64,000 nt of DNA, taken from assembly GCF_964204865.1 (NCBI RefSeq), contig NC_135258.1:7369001-7433000 (forward strand). Direction: 5' to 3'. Position numbers and translations under genes: made by a program. The notes under the pieces were generated by a model. It was not told the origin of the DNA. It was given only the letters and a program-made list of their open reading frames with translations, and searched no databases. Source of the stretch: Styela clava. Its lineage: Eukaryota > Chordata > Ascidiacea > Stolidobranchia > Styelidae. Shown here in pieces: positions 54,915-64,000 of this stretch. Numbering within the stretch: the stretch's first letter is position 1; every line of letters starts with the position of its first letter.

Positions 54915-56230
54915 CCCTCTATAAACTTATTTCAAAACGAAAGCTATCTCCAGAAATGGTATTTTGGTTGACCGTTCTAAAAACTGTGGACACGTTTCTA
55001 TAAGGCTATTTAGCGATTTGGATGTAGCTGAATCTTTATTTTTAAACTCCCTACATTACTGTTGTCGCAGTGTCACTTCTTTTCTATTCCCGTATCACAA
55101 CAGAGGTCGTACTCATCGACATATATAAGTAACACGCGGGAGTATCGAGTGTTTTATGTTCGCCATTGCTTGAAGGCAGCGGATATAACCAATAAACATG
55201 CTGGATATCTTAATTTTACGGACAAAGCCATCATGTCATGATTTGCATCGGTCCAACGTTGCGTTTGTATTTTACGTTTCGTTTACGTTTGTATTTTACG
55301 TTTCGTTTACGTTTGTAGTTGACGTTTCGTTTACGTTTCTTGTCTTCTTTTTGAAATATTTATTACAGTTATCCCCAACATTATTCTGCTGCGCATGCAA
55401 TGTTCATGACTGTACGAAGGAATGAAAGCATGAAGGACAAGAGAGCTACGCTCAAATATATGGACACGTCTGTTCGCAGTACAGTACGGTTTACCGTACC
55501 GTCAGATCACAGTCTACAAATATATTCACACCAAGCGGAGCAGTGCAGTCGGACACAAAATGGCGTCCGATGCCCGCAGAACGTTCAGTGACGTCATATC
55601 AAACAAAAACAAATCTTACAGAGCTAACAGAAATATTTGAAATAAATAAAAGTAATAGCCTTCTGGAGAAAAATTTCATCTTCAACCACTAAAAATTTCA
55701 AAGCAATTGGTCCAGTGATCAAAGTGAAATCCGTTTTTTTAATATTTCCACTAGGTGTCTTAAAAGTGTCAAAGAACAACAAGAACAACATACCAACAAA
55801 ACGATCGTTATGTCCACTAAACGTGTCCAATAAAACAGAATTAAATTAAAATATGTCACAATTCGCTTGTCAAATATTCTAGAATTACAACAATAACAGT
55901 CCTGCAGAGATAAGAGAAAATATATTCTTTGTCATCAGCATAAATGAACAAACATAAAATTATATTTGTTTTAAATCATTTTTTCGTGCGGGATGTCTGT
56001 CATTTATTTCAGAACAGAGATTCCATTCAGACATTTATAATCTCGTTTACCCCTTTCCTAAAAGTGAAATTTACCCTATTTATTGTTTAGGATGTCTATT
56101 CCAGTGTTGTGTTATGAAATTAAGATAATGGAACTAGGTTGGACCCTGGTGCCTGCGTGATAATGGCAAAAGCATCAATTGCGTAAGAAAATACTTTGCA
56201 ATCTTCTATCTGGTCAACAGCTACATTTAG

Positions 56231-56473
56231 TCATGTACGTTCTTGCTTGTGAAATTTACCCCGATAAAAGTTAAGTTTACCTCCGGGTTCAGCCCTTAGT
56301 TTATAAATTGCGTTGTAAGGGATTTCGTGAAATTTCCTAGTATTTCGGGATCGACATAACAAAAATAGGTTTGGCACAGGAGTGCTGTAATCCCAAACAA
56401 CATTGAAATAGTGGTTTTTAAAGACAATCATGTTTATATACAATTCAAACCCACCCAGTTTCTTTATCATCAT
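56231..56473 (-). CDS. Possible small ORF, orthologue of 9733-9975
   Basis: Same 80-codon frame with Tyr near the N-terminus and Leu to Phe in KLNFYRG. No known domain; coding status doubtful. Confidence 0.18.
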   Translation of the reverse strand: MMIKKLGGFELYINMIVFKNHYFNVVWDYSTPVPNLFLLCRSRNTRKFHEIPYNAIYKLRAEPGGKLNFYRGKFHKQERT

Positions 56474-57227
56474 GTTTTCGCATATTTTTACAAATTACAA
56501 GAAACAGTCTATTATAAATCAAGAAACGATATTTTGGTTTGACCTTCTCAGGAATTGTTTTGGTTATAAAACGTTATCTTTTTAATAAACAAACAAGAGA
56601 TTACTCGGAACATCTACGAAAGAGATGACACAGTCACCTACTAAATATCAGAAAAATCTCTGGCTTCGATTTGTTCTTGCAATCAGCTTTGACTAAACTT
56701 GTTTCACACATACGCTGCTATTTGCTAATATCCATCATTTTCAATTCTCTTCCACACCCCAACACTAACCAAACTAGCTATTTTAAAGATACTGCTCAAA
56801 CCTTTTACAATGTCACATTATAATACATGTAATCCACCGTATTTCTTGGAACTGTTTATTTACAAGCTCTATTATTTTTCTCAACGATTTCTTCATGTAA
56901 TCAAGGTATTTTGAGACTGACAATTGACATTTTTGATTCATTTTTGTTGTTATGAATTACAACGCCCATCACGTATCATCGTTCTTACAATATTTGGCAA
57001 TAGGCAGGAATTACATATTTATAAACCTACTTACTTATAATAACATTCGATAAACAGAACAAAATGAAGGATTATTTTTATGTCTGACCCTAGTTCCACT
57101 TCATTAAACGTAACTTACCGTTCAATCATACGGCGTATATTCAAATTCTGTTTGCAATCGCCAAGTCTAAATTTTTATGTTCATTTGTTATTCATTACAC
57201 CAGAAAATGTCGGAATCCTATTGAATC

Positions 57228-57455
57228 GGCGCTCCTGAAGTGTGAAGTGTATGTACCAATATGGAGGTAACTAATTTTGTTCGCCTACTCTACATCAAGT
57301 TGTGTAAAGGGATTGAAACATACCGGCAGGGGGTATATTCACTTGCTGGCTAACACAGGCAGTCCCCGAACTCGAAATAGAACTTAGAAATAAGGAAAAT
57401 CGGAATAAAATTATGGCCTATAATCCTGCCCTGGTACACATACTAAGGGAGTACC
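57228..57455 (+). mobile_element. Short TIR element, family 2 (block Z copy 3)
   Basis: It runs from GGCGCTCCTGAAGTGTGAAG to CATACTAAGGGAGTACC, at the orthologous site of the other Z copies. Confidence 0.75.
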
Positions 57456-59478
57456 ATTGATTCGACATTTATTACACTTAATACGTTTTAATCTATTCAA
57501 CGGATTGGCTTGTTCAGAATTATTATTATTACATCACCCCGATAATTTGCCTTTAACTTTTGTTTCATTTGTAAACATGAATTATGTGACTGTAAACAGA
57601 AACTATAGTCGTTATACAAATAAAATAGAAAGACATTCAAAACAATGTTTAAACTTGAAAAAGATGACCTAGTTTTCTTTCAGCTTAAGAAGTGTAATAT
57701 GGCTTGCTATTTCATTCCTATGCACTCACTTCATATGTATTTTATTGTGTGAAATGATGAGGGCTGATTTATTCATTTATGACATGACGTAACCACCACA
57801 CGTTAGTTACCACAGATTTCTCCCAATTATGATGTCATTCCCTAAAGCTTACTTTGCGACAATGCGGTCAGATAATTTGATTAATACCCTTGTCAGTGGA
57901 ATCAACTAATCTTGTTATTATAACGACATCATATTAATATAAATATGGATGACTGGGTTCAAACATTACATTGTGAGGGAACAATTTATAACGTTGTCGA
58001 GAGCGTTTTTCGTACGTCTAGGCTCAAAACCGGTTGACCTGATCGGAAAGTGAGACTTACAATCAGACTGTACTGTACTGTAGGCTGTGCAATTAGGCAC
58101 CCTATCCGCCAACGATTAATGATACCGCTATGGCGAATTGCTAAGTTACGTTACCACATCCCTCTATCGCCTTATTGATCTTTCATTAAGCTGATATTAA
58201 CGATTGTATTCATAATTTTCCGATAACTTCCTCAGTCTGACATTAAAATCGTTAAGTATAAAGCGACAAGTCTCATAATTGCAGTTGATTCCACACTATA
58301 GTTACAATATACCAACTCAATTGATAATTTGTAGTCTCTGTTAAAGGTCCAGCGAATATGACAAATTTGATAGCAAAGGTAAAAACTTGAAGGGCGACTG
58401 TTGGTGTTAATATATTTGCTAAAAGTAGTCAAAACATGCGAACAGGTTTTGGGTGCAAAAGCAACACATGCAGTTTTGTGCATGAATTATTTTATTTGCA
58501 TGATCCGCGTGATACTTGTTAAATTAAATATTTAAAAGATATTATTTAAAACTGAACTGGCTACAACAAGATCATATTAAAAACCCACCATTTTCTTTCG
58601 TCACAAAATACACAGAACGATAATTGAGTCAAAAACGATAATTTGAAAATATGAAACCAGATGTATATCGCATTCCTAAAGCATTCTTTTTCAACTTCTC
58701 AACCACAAAATGCATTGTAACGATGATTAATTAAGTGTTGATAAGAACCCTCCACACCCACTTAAGCTTAAGTAGAATTTTATCTGAGACAACGTCATAT
58801 TAATAACTGTTCTATTAATTGCGCTCTCTGGGTTTTCTTCTTTTAACCATGCTTGATACCATGATGAATTGATGTTTTTAAGTTCGAATTATGTTTGTTG
58901 TAAGGTCGACATGCAGATGTAAGTTCAACACAGAGCCTTAACACAGAGTCTAAATTTACATGCTGTTAAAAATGTCCAGAAAATATTTACATAATCATGC
59001 ACTTCAATAGTTCAATGTTAGTTATACTTACTGTGCTTAGTTACCGATGAGTGAACGTAAAAATTACATTTTTCAATTAAAACTGCACCGTCATCGTTAC
59101 ACAAAGAGAATCAAGAGGGTAGGGTCTGCTTCACAGTCCGCCATTTTTAATTCAAACACTTCTTGACAACTATTATGGAACAGATACTGTATGATGAAAG
59201 TGCGGAAAACACCAAATTGGTCGCAAATGGACGCGGTCATTCTGAGACGAGATGATCAGCTGATAAAAGCTTTAAAACAAAGTTCAAATTACCATGCTGT
59301 GAAAATTGTTTGGAAAATGTAACCACATTGATGCATTCCAATTTAATTCGGATTCACTGTGTTTGTGCTCCTACAGTCACAACTTAATTCAACTAGATTC
59401 TCTATAGTTACATTCACCTTTTGCGAATAGGCAGGCGGATTGTAGAAAGATATTCGGATGATATTACACCATTTAAGT

Positions 59479-60393
59479 TAGAGGTGACGAACCCATTTGC
59501 TACCGCGGGCCATTTTATCAGTCATTGTTGAGTAAGCGGGCCGCACAACTTTTTAGTCATACTATGATACCTGCTAATTTTCATTAACAAAAACAAACAA
59601 CTGTATCCATAAAGATGAAGGTATTTAATGATATATTGCAGCATAAGATAAAATAAAAAGGAACATTCAATGAATATTGTGCTCGGTGACATTTGTGGAA
59701 AGTTATTTGCCTTACGAAGCGCTACTTTATATTAGAATGAACTGAAATTTTTGGAAGTCTCAACTGAATACTAACATTTCCGTCTGTCAGTCTTGACCTG
59801 TATCGATTAAGTTGGGTTACTGGTGGCGCCATCTCACTCGGCTGCGAGCTTTGCTCGGCTCGGGTGTTCAAGATCCGAATTTCCGTTCGAATACCGCAGC
59901 ATTTTTTATCCGAGATTTTTTTGGTCGACTACCTTAGTATCACCATACAATCAATGAAATAAATTGTAGTCTTTACTATTTTATCCCAGATCTACGGATT
60001 TCTCTAACGTTGATATCTTGAAAATAACCTTGGGTGGTAGCATTGCGATATGGCGGAATCAGTGTTGCAAGAACAAATATAATAAAATATATATAATCGG
60101 AAACATTACATTTTCACAAAAGTTACCCCTTCTCCGTTAATCTTTATGCGTTTGTCGATTAGGCAGTGTAACTATGCTAATACCATGCTGGTCAATTTGA
60201 TCCATTGTTAAAGGTATCGATGAGTCAACAAAAATAGATGTAGTTGCCAGTAATATTAATAATACATTTAATTAATAATTTTGCTGTACAGTTTCCAAAG
60301 GTTTATGATTTCAAGCCAACCATACACTGAATGGCCTGAATGCTTCGCGGGCCGCACGAAATTCTCTGGCGGGCCGCAGGTTCGTCACCTCTG
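59479..60393 (+). mobile_element. hAT-like element, block Z copy 3
   Basis: Left end TAGAGGTGACGAACC (first bases mutated from CAGGGG), right end GGTTCGTCACCTCTG, flanks ATTTAAGT and ACTTAAGT. Full internal part as in 13904-14868 apart from small indels. Non-coding. Confidence 0.85.
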
Positions 60394-60907
60394 ACTTAAG
60401 TCTTCAACAGGTCTTACACCATTTTTTGTCCAATTCTTGACAATCTATATATAAAACATATATATATATATATATTATATGTGAATTCAAGCCGGGAAAG
60501 CGTATCGCAAGCCTTATGAGTAGAGATGTCAAAGCAGTTAACAAAACTTCTAGCAAAATATTTTTTCTTATACTTTTGCTACCCGAGCGATTATTTTTAT
60601 CTAGCCATGTTTTTTAATTCTACTTCCGGTTTCCCAACTTCCAAATTGAGAACGAAATCGCATTGCTTAATGTTCTTATGACATCTTGATCAGTATTTTT
60701 CTGTTTACAGCTGATTATACTCTCAACGCGAATCAGGAAACAACTCCATGACGCTTTCCAAAAAGGAAAGTAATTTAACAATCGAATCGTAAATCAGTTT
60801 ATGTTGTATTTAGTTGTCAATTTTGTGATATTGAATGATTTATTAAAAAAGGCGATTGCAGGAACTTTAATTTATATAAACGTGGCAATTATGTGCGTTT
60901 CCTCGAG

Positions 60908-60925
60908 TCACCACAAATGGTAGAT
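60908..60925 (+). promoter_or_regulatory. PSE-like element of U4 at 60968
   Basis: TCACCACAAATGGTAGAT at -60 to -43. Confidence 0.8.
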
Positions 60926-60967
60926 TTCTTCAATACTACTAGTCAAAATTGTGCAAGCTTTTCCTTC

Positions 60968-61110
60968 AGCTTTGCGCAGTGGCAGTATCGTAACCAATGA
61001 GGTTTATCCGAGGTGCGATTATTGCTAGTTGAAAACTATTACCAATACCCCGCCCTGGTGATACAAACGTGTCGCCTGTGGCGATTTATAAAGGGTTGTA
61101 CGCAACCTAT
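60968..61110 (+). ncRNA. U4: U4 snRNA gene, beta type, damaged Sm site
   Basis: The U6-pairing parts and K-turn are intact and the 3' stem is GGTTG-TACG-CAACC. The Sm site is altered from AATTTCTG to GATTTATA (nt 116, 121 and 123), which should impair Sm-ring assembly. It is therefore likely non-functional although the rest looks perfect. Upstream block Z; downstream matches block X for about 270 bases and then diverges. Confidence 0.93.
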
Positions 61111-61380
61111 CCCGTTTACAATTGTTGATCTTCCCCATTATTAACGACACACAGACAGCGTATATTGCTGAGTTATTTGTGTTATGCTATGCCTCTCTCT
61201 TGTGATACGATCGCATTGTAGAGGCAATTTTCTGAAGGGCTATATGAGATTCGTCTTACTACAAAAAAAGCAATAATGATTCTGAGATACCACGTTATTA
61301 GGGATCTTTTGTAGTAATTCCTCTTCACAAATGCACAAAATGTGAGATTTTAGAAAAACATCCCCGACATGTTATAAGTA
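61111..61380. repeat. Start of block X, truncated
   Basis: It matches 15582-15848 and 46474-46743. The match stops exactly where those copies enter TAGGGCTGGGCATTTCC. Beyond 61380 the sequence is unique in the window. Confidence 0.8.
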
Positions 61381-61669
61381 CTGCAAACCGTGACGATATT
61401 GGTGGTGGGGGTATTTTTGGAGGGGGTTTTCTTTCATATGAGTTTTGACTGCTTATGTATAAAGTAAACATCGGTAATATACACGAGACCGCCTATAAAT
61501 CACAACCACTAGGTGGCAATATAGGTAGACAGTGACTCGACAAGATTTTGTCAGTGACAGCAAGAGCACTCGCGAGTATTATACCAGCATCGACTTGTGG
61601 AGCTGTCGGAACTGGTTAGAAATGGACTCAAAAACACAGGCATGCTTTAAAACCATCAGCACTTATATA
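61381..61669. other. Unique spacer
   Basis: G-rich start (GGTGGTGGGGGTATTTTTGG), then unassigned sequence. No gene is supported. Confidence 0.4.
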
Positions 61670-61677
61670 TTTATAAG

Positions 61678-61857
61678 CAGTGGTGGGATTCAAATTTTTT
61701 GTCAGCCGGGACCTTCACAAAAGTCATATTTTTCAGCCGGTTCTGTTACAAACGGAACATTGACAGTAACCAGTAATTCTGACCGGTTCGCTGATCTCAT
61801 AAAATTCCGTGAGACGGTTCTATAGAACCGGTGCGAACCGGCTGAATCCCACCACTG
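61678..61857. mobile_element. 180-bp hAT-type miniature element
   Basis: The TIRs are CAGTGGTGGGATTCA at the left and TGAATCCCACCACTG at the right. Flanking 8-bp direct repeats are TTTATAAG (61670-61677) and TTCATAAG (61858-61865), 7 of 8 matching. Size, CAG..CTG ends and 8-bp duplication fit a hAT miniature element. The open frame crossing it is spurious. Confidence 0.88.
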
Positions 61858-61865
61858 TTCATAAG

Positions 61866-62163
61866 TGAGATTTCATCGTACACTACCTCACACATGTAAT
61901 ATAAAACAGTTTTAGTTTGGAATTTACTTGCCTTTGCGTTCTTTTACTATCAGGATGAATCGAGTCATTATTTCAATTCATGTTGGAGCGAGGTCGACGT
62001 GGAGAGATGAGTAGTGGGCGCGTGATAAAAAAAAATTCTGAAGTAATTTTATTTACCCTAAACTGCCGGGTGCTCACGTCAAGTGTTACGTTTAGGATAT
62101 ACGTCGACCTTCTTAGATAATTTCGACCAACCCTGTTGGCCACGGCTTGTCTTGTAAGGTAGG
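61866..62163. other. Spacer downstream of the minus-strand U4
   Basis: No gene or repeat recognised. Confidence 0.4.
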
Positions 62164-62306
62164 TTAGGTTCCGCAGAACCCTTCATAAAATGCCACAAGC
62201 GACACGTTTGTATCAAAAGGGCGGGGTATTGGTAATAGTTTTCAACTAGCAATAATCGCACCTCGGATAAACCTCATTAGTTACGATACTGCCACTGCGC
62301 AAAGCT
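62164..62306 (-). ncRNA. U4: U4 snRNA gene copy, minus strand
   Basis: 5' end at 62306. U6 stem II, K-turn, U6 stem I and 3' stem (GGTTC-TGCG-GAACC) are intact. It differs at nt 28 (C to T) and at the Sm site, which reads CATTTTATG instead of CAATTTCTG and remains U-rich. Inverted relative to the main array; possibly functional. Confidence 0.93.
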
Positions 62307-62350
62307 GTAGAATGAGAGAAAAAATGATCTTATGGGAGTATTAATAAACT

Positions 62351-62368
62351 CTAGCATTTATGGTGACT
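62351..62368 (-). promoter_or_regulatory. PSE-like element of the minus-strand U4 at 62306
   Basis: On the minus strand AGTCACCATAAATGCTAG at about -62 to -45, with two changes from the common box. Confidence 0.7.
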
Positions 62369-62615
62369 TGAAAAACACTAATAATTGCCACCTTGATGTG
62401 AATCAAAATTCCCGCAATTGACTTGCGTTAATAAATTATCCAATATCAATCATAAAACTGGCGACTACAAAAAGGACTGATTCAAGTCCCTCACAAAGCG
62501 CAATAATTTTTTTTGGAATGTATGAACAGGGAGGGATATTACACACCTCACATAACTTAACTAGTGTACCAATAACAAATCTGATGGAGAACATAAAAAT
62601 CGTAATTGTTAATAG
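62369..62615. other. Spacer
   Basis: No gene or repeat recognised; the short frames here are shadows or chance. Confidence 0.4.
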
Positions 62616-62688
62616 AACAGGTTCCGCAGAACCCTTCAGAAATTGCCACAGACGACCCGTTCGTATCACCATAGCGGGGTATTGGTAC
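62616..62688 (-). pseudogene. U4: U4 snRNA 3' fragment
   Basis: It matches the last 70 or so bases of U4 on the minus strand: CCAATACCCCGC, then the Sm site AATTTCTG and the 3' stem GGTTC-TGCG-GAACC. The 5' half is missing and the match stops at TACCAATACC. It has no adjacent PSE. Truncated pseudogene. Confidence 0.88.
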
Positions 62689-63004
62689 TCATTCAAGCCC
62701 TCTACGAAGAAACCAATCGTATTATAAATTTCTGAAGGTCATGAAACAGAAGATAGAAATATGATGATCAATATGTCATTTACACATAAGTATTCAATTT
62801 CATATTCATTTCGAATAATGGCAATCTCAAAAACTAAATTCAAAATGTGTTCAACTAGAAATAATAGGTTGGTTAGCAATAGTGTTACAAAAATGTGTTG
62901 ACCTTCATACTAATTGAACTTGCGTCAAGCTCTTTCATTATTGATTTACATACAGTATATATATAATTTATATATCAGTCGCCGAGAATTGTTATAGACT
63001 TAAA
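62689..63004. other. Spacer with TA microsatellite
   Basis: A short TATATA run at about 62956-62976. No gene is seen. Confidence 0.4.
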
Positions 63005-63262
63005 ATGATGTATTGTAGACGAACATCTTCTATCCCTTCACAGATGATAGACTCAGCGGTGGTGACCGGGCGAGAGATCGGCTTTTTTCTCCCCAGGGAT
63101 AAATATGTAAACCTATCCTACCCTATTATGAGCTTGACAAATGAGGAGCTACAGTTGTATAAGGATGTAAATTGTAAGGATATACACCGTTATGAGAACA
63201 TTTTTCGAAAAATTTTCACAACATGCCAGTTTGGACTTTATGATAAGGATTCTGTCACGTGA
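63005..63262 (+). CDS. Possible exon or small gene, unknown
   Basis: An 85-codon open frame (MMYCRRTSS to YDKDSVT) whose middle part IGFFLPRDKYVN is also seen, degraded, at about 33-75 of the window. The C-terminal half is charged and could be helical (NEELQLYKDVNCKD, HRYENIFRKIF). There is no signal peptide or membrane segment and I do not recognise a domain. It could be one exon of a gene or a piece of an unknown mobile element. Confidence 0.25.
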   Translation: MMYCRRTSSIPSQMIDSAVVTGREIGFFLPRDKYVNLSYPIMSLTNEELQLYKDVNCKDIHRYENIFRKIFTTCQFGLYDKDSVT

Positions 63263-63339
63263 TCAACTCGTCTTTGGATGACAACGTTGAGTTTGAAACA
63301 TTCAATATATCTGTTCCATATTAGTTGTCGATAAATGTT

Positions 63340-63970
63340 TAAATTAAAAATGGCGGACTATGAAGCAGACTCCTTATCTTTTTAGTTAAGATTAGTGTAA
63401 CGATGATGAAGCAAATTTAATTGAAAAAACGAACTATTCACTCTCATATATTCGTAACTTTTAGTGCAGTAAGCGCAGTAAATATGCATTTGACGATTGG
63501 AGTACATAGTTATAAAAATATTTTCTGGACATTTTTAACAGCATGCTAATTCAGACTCTGTGTTAGAGCATGAACCCACGTCTACATGTCGACATTCACA
63601 CAAACATAATTGGACTTTTAAAATATCAATTCATCATGGTATCAAGCATGGTTGAAAAAAGAAAACCCAGAGAGTGCAATTAATAGAACAGTTATTAATA
63701 TGACGTTGTCTCAGATAAAATTCTACTTAAGCTTAAGTAGGTGTGGAGGATTTTTATCAACACTTAATTAATCATCGTTACAATGCATTTTGTGGTTGAG
63801 AAGTAAAATAGTTATGCATTTCGAATGTGACAAATAACTGGTTTATCTTTGATATAACTGAAGGTTGTTTATACACGCACTGTCATTTTTGACTGGGATA
63901 TTTTGGTCCAAAATGAAATGGCGGATTTTTCTTTAGTTACTGTTTAGTCATGATATGGGTTTTAAATAGT
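63340..63970 (-). repeat. Inverted piece of block Z
   Basis: Reverse complement of about 58590-59140 (and of 13010-13560, 27200-27780), diverged by many small changes. Landmarks are AATGGCGGAC, ATCATCGTTACAATGCAT and TCTCAGATAAAATTCTACTT. With the minus-strand U4 at 62306 it shows that the right edge of the array is inverted. No gene is supported. Confidence 0.8.
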
Positions 63971-64000
63971 ATAGGATGTTCATAAAGTCTTGAAAAATTT

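Larger units (their letters stand above)
54915..60907. repeat. Block Z, copy 3
   Basis: It carries the minisatellite (55262-55345), a family 2 TIR element (57228-57455) and a hAT-like element (59479-60393). It shares the shorter middle part with Z copy 2 and the full-length hAT-like element with Z copy 1. No supported gene. Confidence 0.85.

Noticed and set aside
61532-61825. 97-codon open frame
   Set aside because: Runs through the terminus of a hAT miniature element; chance frame.

Overview
The window is AT-rich nuclear DNA from an animal. The evidence is a tandem array of U4 spliceosomal snRNA genes with animal-type upstream promoter elements, Tx1/L1-type non-LTR retrotransposons, hAT-like and other short terminal-inverted-repeat (TIR) elements, and long non-coding spacers. 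An invertebrate such as an ascidian would fit, but nothing here proves the species.

Layout. Twelve complete 143-nt U4 genes or gene copies are present: ten on + (starting at 4579, 7336, 8249, 15439, 22428, 23358, 29370, 53868, 54772, 60968) and two on - (5' ends at 5589 and 62306). A thirteenth is split by a retrotransposon array (30733-30773 and 46355-46473), and a 3' fragment lies at 62616-62688. Every complete copy, and the split one, has a PSE-like box (consensus TCACCACAAATGRTAGA) at about -60 to -40. The genes sit in a duplicated unit of about 15 kb made of blocks I call W (6247-7335; 29732-30732), Y (7479-8248; 22571-23357; 54011-54771), Z (8392-15438; 23501-29369; 54915-60967) and X (15582-22427; 46474-53867), with a U4 gene at each joint. 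Block X carries a single-exon seven-transmembrane receptor-like gene on the - strand, intact only at 49912-50937; the copy at 18464-19489 has one nonsense codon, and an older inverted copy at 1252-2237 is frameshifted. Inverted, diverged array material lies at both ends of the window.

The main discovery is at 30733-46473. Three head-to-tail copies (about 5.2 kb each) of a two-ORF, poly(A)-tailed, Tx1/L1-like retrotransposon are inserted in the sense direction at exactly the same point of a U4 gene. Each junction carries the same 17-bp target duplication (AACCAATGAGGTTTATC, U4 nt 25-41), which covers the first strand and loop of the U4 5' stem-loop K-turn. ORF1 has two CCHC zinc knuckles; ORF2 has an AP-type endonuclease, a reverse transcriptase and a C-terminal CCHC motif. 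Element 1 is intact in both ORFs, element 2 has a one-base frameshift in ORF2 (and a shifted ORF1 C-terminus), and element 3 has a 34-bp deletion in ORF1. The likely biology is a U4-snRNA-specific retrotransposon that uses a multicopy essential RNA gene as a safe, renewable site and may be transcribed from the U4 promoter. I know of Tx1-clade elements specific for U2 snRNA and 5S rRNA genes but not of one for U4.

The remainder is short non-autonomous DNA elements, including a 652-bp nested-palindrome element present in one X copy only, plus minisatellites and AT microsatellites. No operons, CRISPR arrays or prokaryotic signals are present.
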